Part shown: positions 45,341-57,149 of the stretch, in pieces
Position numbering within the stretch: the first letter of the stretch is position 1
Layout of the letters: every line of letters begins with the position of its first letter
Source: Persicaria tinctoria
Lineage: Eukaryota > Streptophyta > Magnoliopsida > Caryophyllales > Polygonaceae
DNA length: 64,000 bases
Direction of reading: 5' to 3'
Assembly (NCBI GenBank): GCA_037127255.1
Contig: JBANSL010000004.1
Location: 86,696,627 to 86,760,626 of the forward strand
The notes under the pieces: model-generated
Seen by the model: only the letters and a program-made list of their open reading frames with translations
Told to the model about the DNA's origin: nothing
Database searches by the model: none
Position numbers and translations under genes: made by a program

Positions 45341-46238
45341 GGGTAAAATCTATCTATAGTCTCTGAACTTTGATCAAATGGTCAAACAGATCCTTGAATT
45401 TTATTTTTATTCATTAAAGTCTCTGACCTTTGATACTTTGTACACATTGGGTCCCTCTGTTAGTAAAATTTTTAAATATTTGTTAAATAATGATATAGAA
45501 TCAATGTATTTTGGTATATTAATGGAATAAGTTGGGTTATACACGTGTAATCGCTTGGTATTTGTTTTACTAAAGTAAAAAAAATTATATTATATTAAAA
45601 ATATATGTTTTTAAAAACTATTTTTTATAATAAAAAAAAACTTTCTATTTTCCAACTAAATGGTATAATTTTATGTTGATATTTTATTTTAAAGTATTTT
45701 AATGACCGATAATTTCTTATTTAATTAAAAAATTAAAATGTGTTTTGTTAAAAAAAAATAAACTCTACTTTTGCTATAAAAAATAAATTATATTAATGTT
45801 AACAAAATAAACTCTGTTTTTAATTAAATAAGGAAATTTTAGTCATTAAAATACTTTAAAATAAACTATTATTGGAAAATTATAACATTTAGTAAAAAAA
45901 TAGAAAGTGTTTTTGATAAAAAAAAAAAAATTCAAATATGCTTTCTTTTAAGAAAACTCTATTATATATGATGACTTTTGTGAAGAAAAAAAGCTTAATT
46001 TTTTACTTTAGTGAAACAAATACCGGACAATTACAATTGCATAACCTAACTCATATAATTAATACAAAAATACATTGATTCCATGTCATTACTTAACACA
46101 TATTTAACAAATTTACTAACAGATGGACCAAATGTGTACATAGTATCAAAGTTCATGGACTTCAACGAACAAAAATAAAGTTTAGAGACCCGTTTGAACA
46201 TTTGGTCAAAGTTCAGGGACCATAGGTAGATTTTACCC
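45341..46238. mobile_element. Palindromic MULE-type element with 10-bp TSD
   Basis: TTTAGTTTAC flanks the element at 45331-45340 and 46239-46248. It starts GGGTAAAATCTATCTATAGT and ends with the inverted counterpart. The inverted arms extend for about 270 bp (GAACTTTGAYCAAATG, TACACATTKGGTCC and TTACTAAAGTAAAAAA strings, each with its reverse complement), and inner AT-rich parts also pair. A 9-10 bp duplication with long inverted repeats fits Mutator-like elements. Non-coding. Confidence 0.88.
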
Positions 46239-46248
46239 TTTAGTTTAC

Positions 46249-46799
46249 ATTATTCAAAGTAATAAATATTCATAATCGTACTATTTTCCTTAATTACGTA
46301 CTGTATCTCATTCTAAAATATCATATACTCCATATAATCGATAGGAGGGAGTACAATTTTTAAGGAATAACACACAAAAAGGAGATAGAAAAAAAGTATA
46401 TAGAGAAATAAATTAACAAATAAAATATTTCAATTATCTAAAACTACCAATAAATTTGAAAATTAAAAAAACAATTCTTATTAACCTATATCACTAATTG
46501 ATGTAAAGATCTCGTGGAGTTTAACTCCGTGAATTTGAAAGGATTACCACAATGGTTTTGCTTATAATGTATACATTTACACAATTAATTTAAAATAAAA
46601 AGAAAAAAAATCATAAAAAATACACCAATAAAATTGTCTTACTTTTTGAAAAAGTTTTTGCACATAGGGAGGTGATGTGCTCAAATTTGCACATCACGTG
46701 CTAAAATTTGCACATTTACACACCCCAAAAGCAACCGCTAAAAAATGTCTAAAAAATACCTCTTTACATACAAGTATACAACCATTCCTACACTTGTTT
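46249..46799. other. AT-rich intergenic DNA
   Basis: A partial mariner-type end (GGAGGGAGTA near 46347) is visible. Nothing else is seen. Confidence 0.5.
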
Positions 46800-46817
46800 A
46801 AAATCAAACAAAGAGGA

Positions 46818-48312
46818 TGGCAGTGATTAATAATAATACTTGAAGAAGGAAAAGGAACGCTTCCTGTGGAGCCCCAAACCCCTCCTCCGGGAGACCCTAA
46901 ATCTCCTTCGGGAGTCCTAAATCTCCTCCGGGAGCCACTAATCCGCCTCTCGGCGTGTGTAATCTCGGCTTCGGCCATCGCTACCACCGACGCGCCTCCA
47001 CTCTGCTCCGATCCGGTTGCACCGCACAGTGTGCACTGTTCCCACGCTAGTCTTCGGTTGTGGTGTTCCCCGCCCTTGTGGTGGTGGAACTCTCTCATCC
47101 GAATCTCAATCATCGGTCTCGACAACCGCCGTGCTCCTGTTCTTGTCCTCTCGCTTCTGGGTCGGTTAATCGAATCCCCGTCCTTGCAATCGATTTGGGG
47201 CTTTTTGATTTCTCGCCCTAATTTGACAATCCCTTTGCAAATTGGCTTCCTCGTGTTCAATCGGTCTGAGTTTGGTTGGGTTTGGGGTTTTTGTGCTCTG
47301 ATCTCTCTGTCTCGGCCTCTGATTGGGCTTTCTCAAACGTTTCTTTCCTGTCCGTCCCTCCCTCTCCGTTCGACCTCTCGTCGACGGCCTGGGTCGTTCC
47401 GGCGGCTTTTCTTCTGTCGACTTTGCGTGTTGCCGCTGCCTTGGGTATCTTTGGCCCGTAGGTGGGCCGATTGAATTGGGTTTATGCACCAAATAAAATT
47501 AATATATATTTACATATATTAATTTTATTTGTCTTCGTTCGACCTCTTCGATATTGGCCTTCTATTTGTTTCACATTTTTGCCCGGGCCTGGTTTTCTTT
47601 CTTTGGGCCCAAGGACTTGTCTTGGGCCCAAAGGAGCCCGATAGGAAAAATTAAATAAATAAAATTAAAAATCTTATGACTCATAATTCCCGCTAGGTTA
47701 TGCCTTGGGCCCGGGGTAGCCCGGTTTGATGGTTAAAAATAAAATATAATTAAGTAAAAAATAAATTAAAATAACTTGCGTAATTATTTTCCGGAGTTTT
47801 CTGCGCTCTTCGTCCTATTGCGGTCGTGCTTCACTTTCTCGGGTTGGTTGGAGTTCTGTATGTTGGATTCGTGGTTAGTTTCGGTTGAGGAGCAGTTCTG
47901 CGGCCCTGGTTGATCGAAGTGATCGCGTTGGTGGTGTTCGTGGTCTCCGAAGATCCTTCATCTAGGTGGAGGGAACGTCGTGTGATCCACACTTCCCCAG
48001 GAGTCGCCTTTGCCCTACGTGGATTACTGCTTTCCGTCTTTCCGGCGGCGAGACATCGTGTCAGCTTTGCTGTCCCATGCGCTCGCTATCCACTTCTCCA
48101 TGCCGGGTCTCCTTCTTCTCGCTCCTGGGTCCGCTTGTGCGCTTAGGGTCTGGGGTTCTCTGGGTTTTTTGCGTAGTTATTTTGTTGTATTAGGTGTCTA
48201 TATTCAATTTCCTTGTTGTATTTTTTGCTATGTTGTATGTTTAGACGGCTTGCCGTCTGCCGACTTTGTCGGCCTCTCGAGGTCCGGGCCTGTCCGGTCT
48301 CGAATTATTTCC

Positions 48313-48340
<28 letters not shown>
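46818..48340 (+). mobile_element. GC-rich non-autonomous retroelement, copy C (1.5 kb, best preserved)
   Basis: Flanked by an 18-bp perfect duplication AAAATCAAACAAAGAGGA (46800-46817 and 48341-48358). It ends in CTCGAATTATTTCCTTAT and a long A run. Near the 5' end, CTCCKYCGGGAG-type units repeat. The 3' end carries two adjacent hairpins, GACGGC-TT-GCCGTC (48244-48257) and GCCGAC-TTT-GTCGGC (48259-48273). Overlapping frames such as 46866-47474 (202 codons, Leu/Ser/Pro-rich) have no known domain. Copies A, B and D share the 3' end. Confidence 0.88.
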
Positions 48341-48347
<7 letters not shown>

Positions 48348-48715
48348 AACAAAGAGGAAATTGGCCCAAAATCTCTCTCCCTCTATTCGACCCAAAAAAT
48401 AAAAGGAAAGAAAAATTGGCCCAAAAGCAGCCGCCGGCCCGCTTGAAAATTGCACAGAAGCTTCTCTGCAAATCCCAAATTCCAGAGCTCCACAACTACA
48501 ACTCCTGAACTCCATTTCCAAAAAAGATCCAACCTTTGACCAGGTCAGACGTAAAAACCAACTTAATTGAAACCTTTCCCCTTTCTCCCTCTCCGGTTTG
48601 CTACTTAAAGTGGCACCCATGTCCGAGGGAACCCCCAATTTCATCGCCACTAAATTAGAGATCGTATCTTGAGGCACAACGAACTCTTTCAATTCAGCTA
48701 ATCAATCCATTGATC

Positions 48716-51700
48716 ATGAGAAGTAGCCGACCCAGAAGAGGGAACTCATCCTCCCACCATACCGGTGAAGAAGACTGGACGCTCAAGCCTCTCAATGAAT
48801 CATCTCCCAACACCAACTTCCGCTACCCCAACGCCGACGATGACCATCAACCTGCATCCGAGCCATCGCCGCCGCCCTCTACTTCAATTGGGCACTTGCC
48901 CATCTCGAATTTATCCTCCCAGAAGCCATCAAACCGCAGGCGGCACAGACGGGGACACAAGGCCCCAGTTGTGTATGCGCCCAAACCCGATTCGAGTTCC
49001 AAGCCTGAATTGGGATCGCCGGCGGTGGATGATAGAGGGGCCCCGGGTGTCAAGGAGGAGGAGAAAATAGAGGGGAATGGTGAGGAGGAGGTGGGTGAGG
49101 GGAGAATTGATCAGTGTGAGACCAGTGGAGGTGTTGATGATGTTCTAGGAAGGTTGTCTGAGTTGCAATTGGGGGCTGAGGAAGTGGAATTGTCCGAGGA
49201 ACAGATGAATGCTAATGACCAGTTGCAAGAGGATGAGGTAATTGGTTCTTGAGAATTGTTATGATTATTGCTCTCGTTTGTATTGAACTATTGATTCAGT
49301 TTTGCAAATCTGTGTTGCCTAGACAGTGTCTATTAAGCAGGAACATGTTTATGTGGGTTTATGGAAGTGAATTTTCTATGGGTTTATAATTCTTAATTGA
49401 AGAGGAAATAGGGGCTACTTGTGTGTTTTAGACTTGTAGATTGTAACTTTGCACAATAAATTCATAATGTATCAAGAGTAATTGATTTCTGAACCTTTCT
49501 TGCTCCTAGCTAAGGGATGGGTACAGTACTGCAGTGATGTGGAGTTGGATTGGAGTCTAATGTAGTCTGAGTCCGAGTCCTTTGAAATACATGAAGAGTT
49601 TGACATGATCTCTATGGGTATAAAATCTCTCTTGCCTGAATAAGAAGATATGGGAGGGAACTGTGATGATGGTTGAAAAATTATTGTTTTAGACCGACAA
49701 ATACTTTAGATATATAGTCGGTTTATCTAGGCAGTTGTGTCCCAGCATTATTTTATTTATCTTCCCTGCTTTATTGTGAATTCATTTTGTTGATATGAAG
49801 ATATGGTATGGTGTTCTCGGAGTACATGTTCTGCAGCTTCTGCTGTAACTTAGCAGTGAGAATGTTGTCTCATGCAGTTACTTGCAATGGAGTCCATATA
49901 TGGGGATAATGTGTATGTCCTTGACAAATGGAGAGGCCTCCGGTCCTTTCAGGTATTTCTTTTGCCTAAAGCCTTCTCATGTAATTATGTCTTATCTTAT
50001 TCCATGAAATGAATGAGGAACTGATGTTCTCTCGTTTTATGCAGATTCACATACATGTTGAAACAACTGATGAAGTTGAGATCTCTGCTATATTCAAGGA
50101 ATCTAGCAATCCCAATTCCCAGGATGGGACTTCTTCAGATCTTTCATATTCTTTTAAGGTTCAGTATCTTCCCCCAATTGTTCTGACATGCTTGTTGCCT
50201 AGATCGTACCCCAGCCATTGCCCTCCTTCTTTCAACATCTCAGTTCAGTGGTTAGATTCAGCCAAAATCTCCAATTTGTGCACTTTGTTGGATTCCCTGT
50301 GGAGTGACCAACCAGGACAGGAGATCTTGTACCAGTGGGTAGAATGGTTGCATAGTTCTTCCCTGCCGTACCTCGGTTTTGATAAAAGGATTGTGCTCGG
50401 GCCTTATGGATTTAAACACACTGCAGACAGACGTGCAATATCTGGAAGTGTTTCTCCTGATATTGACATCCCCTCTTTGAAAAGTTATAATGAAGAGAGA
50501 CGCCATGAGACCTTCCTTGGTGATGTTCATGAATGTTGCATCTGTTTTAGTGAGTATGCAGGTAAATTCTTTTTCCCTACTAGATTGTTGATTGTTGATG
50601 GATTAAACATTTAAATCTTTTTTTCTTCTTCTGTATTTTCTGTTTTTGTTTTGGTATTTGGATTATCAAATGGAAGACATTAATGTATTGAAATTCAAAT
50701 TTGATTGATCCTTATGTTTTCTGAGACTCTGAGGGATAGACAAGCATCAAACATGTTTGTACTCTTTGTTGGATTGATAACCATTTACAATATCCTTACA
50801 GATGCTACTGCTAGCTGCAGAAATGTTTATTTTCGGTCTCACCCAACTTGTTTGTTTCTTGGAGAAATTAATCTGTTTGTTAGACCTGGAAAGAAGCTAA
50901 TGATATGTACACTGTTGCTTTACTAACATATTTGAAAATCTTAAAAGTTCCGGTTCTCCATTGGAAGTTATACCTTTTCCTTCTTCACTCAGTGATCTCA
51001 TAACTTTTTCTTGCTCTTATTTGTCTGGTTATTCATTTACCTTTTTTACTGCAGGTACGGAATTCATAAGGTTACCATGCCATCATTTCTTTTGTGCCAA
51101 GTGTATGGGTACCTATGCTGATATGCACATTAAGGAAGGCACAGTAAATAAGCTTCACTGCCCCAATGAGAAGTGCACTGGGATGGTCCCACCTGGCTTA
51201 CTTAAAAGATTGTTGGGTGTAGAAGAATTTGAGCGTTGGGAAGCCTTGGTTTTACAGAAGACCCTTGACTCCATGTCTGATGTGGCGTATTGCCCAAGAT
51301 GTGAGACTGCTTGCATTGAGGACGAAGAACAGCACGCTCAGTGCTCCAAGTGCTTTTTTAGCTTCTGCACTCTATGCAGGGAAAAGCGCCATGTAGGAAT
51401 AGCATGTATGACACCAGAAATGAAGCTTCGTGTTTTGGAGGTAATATTTGTTGCCATCTATTTGATAAGAGTTATGGCTAATTGCTTATGCATGTTAGTT
51501 GATTTCTGATACCAACTCCAATCAAATAAATGAATAAATGAAAGGTACCAACTATATTGCATAATGAGTACTGAGGTACTTGGAACCGGGAACTCACCTG
51601 AATGGCATACTCCTCATTCATCTACGCCCCCCGGGTTGTGCTTTTGCCTGCTTGTGATTCAGCATTTTACATTCAGCCTTCATCCATTAGATGTTTTATG

Positions 51701-52638
51701 TTCACACTGGATTTTCGGAATCAAGACTTGGAGAGCAACATTTTAGAGAATTAGAGGAGATCTCATGAAGTTTTTATTTTTATTTTTATTTTGTCTTCTA
51801 TATAGATAAAACATTTGCAAGATTTGTTTAGCGCTTTTAGTTTGAAGGCACATACCAATGCCTGGTTGCCTTGGACATGAATATTCGGCTTGAATTTCCT
51901 CCATAATTCATAAATGTAGCTACATTCCCTTTAATCGGTGGCTGTTTTTTGTTTCCCTACAGGAACGCCAGAACTCATCTCAGCTTGGCGACGACCAGAA
52001 GCGCAAAGAGCGAGAAATGATCAACGAGCTCCTCAGCGTCAAAGAAATACTCCGCGACGCAAAGCAATGCCCTTCTTGCAAAATGGCGATCTCAAGAATC
52101 GAAGGCTGCAACAAAATGGTCTGCAATAACTGTGGGCAGTACTTCTGCTACCGCTGTAACAAAGCAATCGACGGCTATGATCACTTCTGGTACGTCGCTA
52201 AACCAGTAACACCACACTGACACGCTTTAAACACAACGAATTGGAACTGACATCCAAAAGATGATCTCATGGACAGGAACGGAGGCTGCGAACTCTTCCC
52301 AAACGAAGAGATTCAAATGTGGGAGGAACGCATGAATGCTCGCCAAGTGCTGGCTCAGATTCACTTTCAGCTCTTTCAAGCGCACGGAGGGCGCCCATGC
52401 CCAAACTGTGGCCAAGTGAACGTCAAGGCTAGTTATCTTCCTTTATCCTTGCATATATGCAATTACTTTCTGCGTAATGTAGCTGATGAACTGCTTTCGA
52501 ATACAGATGGGAAACAACAATCATATCTTCTGCTGGGCGTGCCAGACGCATTACTGCTATCTATGCAGAAAGGTGGTGCGGCGAAGCTCCCAACATTTCG
52601 GGCCAAAGGGCTGCAAACAGCACTCTGCTGAATTATAG
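48716..52638 (+). CDS. RWD-RBR E3 ubiquitin ligase (RNF14-like), seven exons
   Basis: Exons 48716-49237, 49878-49952, 50045-50561, 51055-51440, 51963-52189, 52277-52427 and 52507-52638 join to 669 residues. The first 174 residues are low-complexity and acidic. The RWD domain follows ([28 protein letters not shown], about 175-310). RING1 starts at Cys363/364, the IBR lies at 451-490 and RING2 at 536-566. The catalytic-type cysteine is Cys549 in [10 protein letters not shown] further Cys-rich tail ends the protein ([25 protein letters not shown]). RBR ligases accept ubiquitin on RING2 cysteine and pass it to substrate. All introns are GT-AG except the last, which reads GC-AG. The first ATG at 48716 is taken as the start. 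Confidence 0.92.
52428..52506 (+). other. Predicted GC-AG intron of the RBR gene
   Basis: The coding sequence of CGQVNVK ends AAG and is followed by GCTAGTTATC. The next exon starts after TACAG with ATGGGAAACAAC ([12 protein letters not shown]). Using the GT four bases further on would break the frame. This is a 79-bp intron. Confidence 0.8.
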
Positions 52639-52946
52639 CCCTTTGCTAATGGCAGGAACAAGAACAGGATTACCACTTGCTGGTTTTTGTGCATTGCACA
52701 ATGTTCCATGTTTCTGTGTTATCTTCGATCTCCTTCAAGGATTTGGTGCAGAGGGAGGTCAACCATTGATGCCAAAACTGTTATACCTCATTGTTTTTTA
52801 TCATTTGCATTTCAGAAATCTGAACTGTTTTTTTTGGTTTTGTTTTGGGGGGATTTTTTGCTTTGGTTCACAATACTACACATATGTACTTCTTCCAAGA
52901 CCAATATATGCAGTCAATATTATGCACAATAACCCAAAGTGTTGGG

Positions 52947-53340
52947 TTTTTTTTTTAAATGAAAGGAATTCGACGTACCGGACAGACCCAGTGGGTCGAG
53001 AGGCCGAAAAGATTGAAAACGAACAAACCGTTATAAAAAGGAACGAAAACACATGACAAAACAAAATAATAAAGACAATTACACCGAGAGAATTAGAGAG
53101 GGAAAAGTTCGGAAACGGACAAACCGTTATAAAAAGGAACGAAAACACATGAGTCATGAACTATAGAGCGAAGGCCGATACTAGCAAAGGCGGACGATGT
53201 TGAAATCGGGACAACGTTATATCTGAAAATACAATCAAACAAAGTTGCTTCATCTATCATGTGCACTTTGTTTTCACACCTATATGCATCCGCTTTCAAC
53301 GACATACCAGAAAAACCATGGCCTGTTCACTAATGCTAGT
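52947..53340 (-). mobile_element. GC-rich retroelement family, copy D (inverted, 3' part)
   Basis: A T run at 52947-52956 is followed by the inverted family 3' end (GGAATTCGACGTACCGGACA, then GTCGAGAGGCCGA). A 34-base string starting ACAAACCGTTATAAAAAGGA occurs twice, at about 53024 and 53121, so part of the 3' region is tandemly duplicated. The 5' limit and TSD were not found; 53340 is a rough limit. Confidence 0.65.
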
Positions 53341-53391
53341 AGTGTAACGGTATAAAGAGCCATGGCCTGTTCTTTGAAAAAACAAATTTAT

Positions 53392-53475
53392 GGATGGTTT
53401 TATATAATTTCTTAAATAATGAGTAGTTTAGTGAAAAATACTCTATTTTAAGGGTGACTTTATGTAATTTACCCT
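53392..53475. repeat. Single MITE arm in the HSF promoter
   Basis: Resembles the right arm of the element at 33604-34175 (GGATGGTTTTATATAATTTC ... GTGACTTTATGTAATTTACC), ending just before the HSF 5' region. Confidence 0.5.
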
Positions 53476-53762
53476 AAAAAGAAGGGAAGAAGATGATGAT
53501 CTTTTTGCAGAAAAACGCAAACAACCCGTGCCGTGCGCCCCAATTTCCCCCACCGCTATCTCCGCCACTCAAAACCCTCTCTCGCCCCCTTTCTCCGTCA
53601 TCCGCACCTTGCCAAAACCCTTTCTCCGTCGTTGAACCTTCTCATTCTCAATTCGTTCTTGTTAGGGCGCCGATCTTGGATTACCGACAATGCCCTGCGT
53701 TTCCCCTTGAAGCCCTAGAAATCACCTCACTCCCGATCAGCTCCAGGCGATTTGCGTCTCCG

Positions 53763-56146
53763 ATGAACCCGGCAATCTCCGCCGGAGCTTCCGGCTCCGA
53801 TTCTACCGCCGCCACCGCAGCACCGAAGACGGAAGCGGCGGTGATTACAGCTCAGGCGGATCCCAATTCGAGCGCGAAAATAAACCCCAATCCCAACCCG
53901 CTGTTGAACGTGAACGGCCCACCGCCTTTCCTTTGCAAGACATACGACATGGTGGATGATCCGTCGACCGATTCGATTGTGTCTTGGAGCGCCACGAACA
54001 ATAGCTTCGTGGTTTGGAACCCTCCTGAGTTTGGAAGGGACTTGCTTCCCAAATACTTCAAGCACAACAACTTCTCCAGCTTCGTTCGGCAGCTTAATAC
54101 TTATGTATGGAACTCTTTCTCTATCGCTTTCTCTGCCGCCCTTATAAGTTATATCTACTGCTCAGTGTAGATAGACTGTAATTGGCTGTTAGGGTTTTGT
54201 TGATTTCCGGCCTCTCGTTGATTTTAGGTGTAATTCATACTGTAGTTCTTTCAAGATAGCCTTTGATTTTGTGCAATTCGGTAGGAACAACAGAAATGAC
54301 TCAAATTTTAGTGGCAGACAGATAATTCTTAGTGTAGTTCTTGCAGGACAACTTTGACATTTGAACTAGTGGTTTTGGTGGTAAGCAGTGATCTCTCATA
54401 GCTTAGCTGGTGTGTTCATAATTGATGTCTTAAGCAGAAAGGAATGGCGGGAAATTGTTTGTGTTTCTTTAATTACTCCTTGTTGCTTGTATTTCAAATG
54501 TGGGTAGTTAGGGGCTGCATTTTGTTGATGGTTTGTTGTTATGAAATGAACTAGTTTTTTTTATTCATCAGTTCTTCATCTGATGCTAGCAAGAAAAAGA
54601 ACAATTTGGAGATTTTAACCCCCCGAGTCTTTCTTTTAATGCAAAAGGGAGATGGACAGATTGATCTTATGTTTGGGGTGAAAATCAAGTATTGTTTATG
54701 ATGCATATCGACATCCTCTGATAATTTTGACTGATGTATCGAACATCTATGTTTTTTTTTTCAGCAAAGATTAATTTAAGCATCATCTCAAATTCTCAAT
54801 CACCACAACAACGATTTCTCCAATTGGTTTTTTTTTTTTTACTCTTCTCAATCTATTGTGCTATTACTGACCTAGATGAATACTATATAAGGTCAAAGTT
54901 TATGTGAATATGTGACAAATGCCCTTTGCTTTAGTGGTTAGAGGAATTGAAATATAGTTGGATTCATTTTGGTTTTGAAGATGCTTGTTCTGGTTTTCTT
55001 ATCTTTTGATTCGTGAATGTTTCTTAATAGGGTTTTAGGAAGGTGGATCCTGACCGCTGGGAGTTTGCAAATGAGGGCTTTTTGAGAGGCCAGAAGCATC
55101 TACTTAAAACTATTACAAGAAGAAAACCTGCTCATGGACAGACTCACCAAAATCAATCGCAAGTACATGCTCAAAGTGCCTCAGTCGGAGCCTGTGTTGA
55201 GCTGGGTAAATTTGGACTAGAGGAAGAGGTTGAGCGGCTCAAGAGAGATAAGAATGTGCTCATGCAAGAACTTGTTAGGTTAAGACAGCAACAGCAAGCA
55301 ACTGACAGCCAGTTGCAAACCATGGTGCAGCGTTTACAGGGGATGGAGCAGCGGCAGCAACAAATGATGTCGTTCCTGGCGAAGGCTGTTCAGAGTCCTG
55401 GATTCTTTTCCCAATTCGTACAGCAGCAGACCGAGAACAATAGAATAACACAGGGAAACAAGAAACGTCGGCTCAAGCAGGAGGGTGTATCAGAGGACGA
55501 GCAGTCAACCTCTGCTGCTGATGGACAGATTGTGAAGTACCAACCTTCTACAGCTGAAGCCACAAAAGCAATGCTCAGAGAGCTAGGGAAAATGGACGCT
55601 GATAGCTTTATCATCAGTGACTCATCATCGAGCACTGGTATCAATAACAACAACAACAAGGCCCTAAGTCGTGTATCAAGCGTGACACTTGAAGAGGTCC
55701 TGCCATCTTTTACAAACTTAGATGGGGAACATGCTTCTGCACCTTCAATAGCTGAAACTCAATCACCGCGTTTTGCGAGCTCTGAAGAGCTACCTTCAAT
55801 TCCTCTTGATCAGACTGAAGCATTCGCACCTGAACTCTCATATATTCCAGACACAGTTGACGATGCTGTCAATCCTCCCAAGGAAAGTTACAGGGTACCC
55901 AACATCAGTGATGCTGAGTTCATGAACCAATCTCTGGGTTTCGATGGATCCATGTCCCTTGATAGTGACATTGACCCTTTCAACTGGCTAGTGGAGGACT
56001 ATCTGATAGCTGATGATCCACTGGAAGGTCTTGCCACTGGAAATCAAGAGCAGCAACCAGTTGTGAACGGAGGGAACAATCCCGAGCACATGGACCAGTT
56101 GACTGAGCAGATGGGATTTCTGAACTCACGGCAAAAAAGAGATTGA
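53763..56146 (+). CDS. HSFA1: Heat stress transcription factor, class A1
   Basis: Two exons, 53763-54104 and 55031-56146, encode 485 residues. The 926-bp GT-AG intron interrupts the DNA-binding domain at QLNTY-GFRKVD, the conserved HSF intron position. The winged-helix DNA-binding domain covers about 53-145, and HR-A/B (about 177-235) has the class A spacing. A basic NLS (NKKRRLK) lies at 257-263, an AHA activation motif ([12 protein letters not shown]) at 428-438 and a C-terminal export-like signal ([11 protein letters not shown]) at 468-478. HsfA1 proteins are master regulators of the heat response, held inactive by HSP70/90 and trimerising on heat; this is family knowledge. The frame is also open upstream to an ATG at 53493. 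The shorter start is chosen because HsfA1 N-termini are short. Confidence 0.95.
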
Positions 56147-56520
56147 ATCTGTATCAAATGTGTAATAGCTCATCCTTGACATATTTGCACATAACTGTTT
56201 GTTTCTCCTCCAGTTTCTTTAATGAGTTTTAATATCCATCAAGGCATTATATGCTACAGTATTTCTTTTTTCTATATACTTTATTCTGAAATCACCCTGA
56301 TAATGTGAGTAGATAAAGAAAGCAGAAAAGGGATATTATTATTATTTTTTAAAAATAAATTTGTGCATAATACTCCGTATATAGTATATTATAGTAATAT
56401 AGTGACAAACTGTTTGTTTTTACTTTCAGATCAGGAAGGATAAGAAGATTGTAATGATAAAAACAGATGAGGTCCTGGACCTGAGATGAGGCCCAGGCCC
56501 ACTATCAATAGGCCCATATT
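56147..56520. other. HSF 3' UTR and intergenic spacer
   Basis: No further gene. AT-rich spacer before the promoter of the F-box array. Confidence 0.5.
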
Positions 56521-56522
56521 TT

Positions 56523-56533
56523 ATATATATAAA
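56523..56533 (+). promoter_or_regulatory. Probable TATA box of F-box copy 1
   Basis: ATATATATAAAC lies about 120 bases before a predicted leader-exon donor (CAACG/GTAAGT at 56656/56657). The leader intron would end at TTCTCAG/TATTAG (57773/57774), 30 bases before the start codon. Confidence 0.5.
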
Positions 56534-57149
56534 CTGAACGCAGCGTGGGAATTTCCCGCAATCCCAAGTTCCATAATCGACCTCCGAAGTCTGAACTCCG
56601 ATTCGGTCGCCGATCGCACCGATTCTCCGAGAGTCCGAGGTCGATACTCACCAACGGTAAGTTTGTCGTCTTTGCTTAATTTTGATTTCAATAGGCTAGG
56701 GTTTTCGATCTCACTTCTCTGCAATAGGCTAGGGTAATTGCAAAAAATCATCACTGAAGTTAAGGCCTGCTGTTGTCTGTCGAATTTTCGATCTCACTGT
56801 CGACTGTTGTAGCCTGTTGTTGACTGTCGTTGTTTGCGGTCTGTTGAATTCTCCCACCATTAAACAGGCTTTTTAGCCCTTTTGTATTTTGGATCCCTCC
56901 AGTTCACTAGTTCTAGTTTGTCGTCGTCGTTTACTCCTTTTGTGACTTCAATTGTCGGACTCAACAACCCAACACATCTGTGAGCCAGAAAATTGCGGGT
57001 TATTCAAGAGTCCTCTGCTTCTGCTGTTTATCTTGCAAGGTTAAACTCCTTTTGTGACTTCAATTAGGCTTCAATTCCTTCAAATTCGTTTACTTCTTTT
57101 GTGATTTCAATTAGGCTTTTCAATTCCTTGAAATTAGGTTTCCCTGGAC

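Noticed and set aside
46866..47474. 202-codon open frame on the plus strand within the GC-rich retroelement
   Set aside because: Composition-driven (Leu, Ser, Pro, Arg), no motif, overlapped by a long frame on the opposite strand, and the matching region in copies A and B does not preserve the same protein. Treated as non-coding body of the element.
48710..48715. Non-ATG start six bases upstream of the RBR gene start
   Set aside because: The codon is TTG; the first ATG is 48716.
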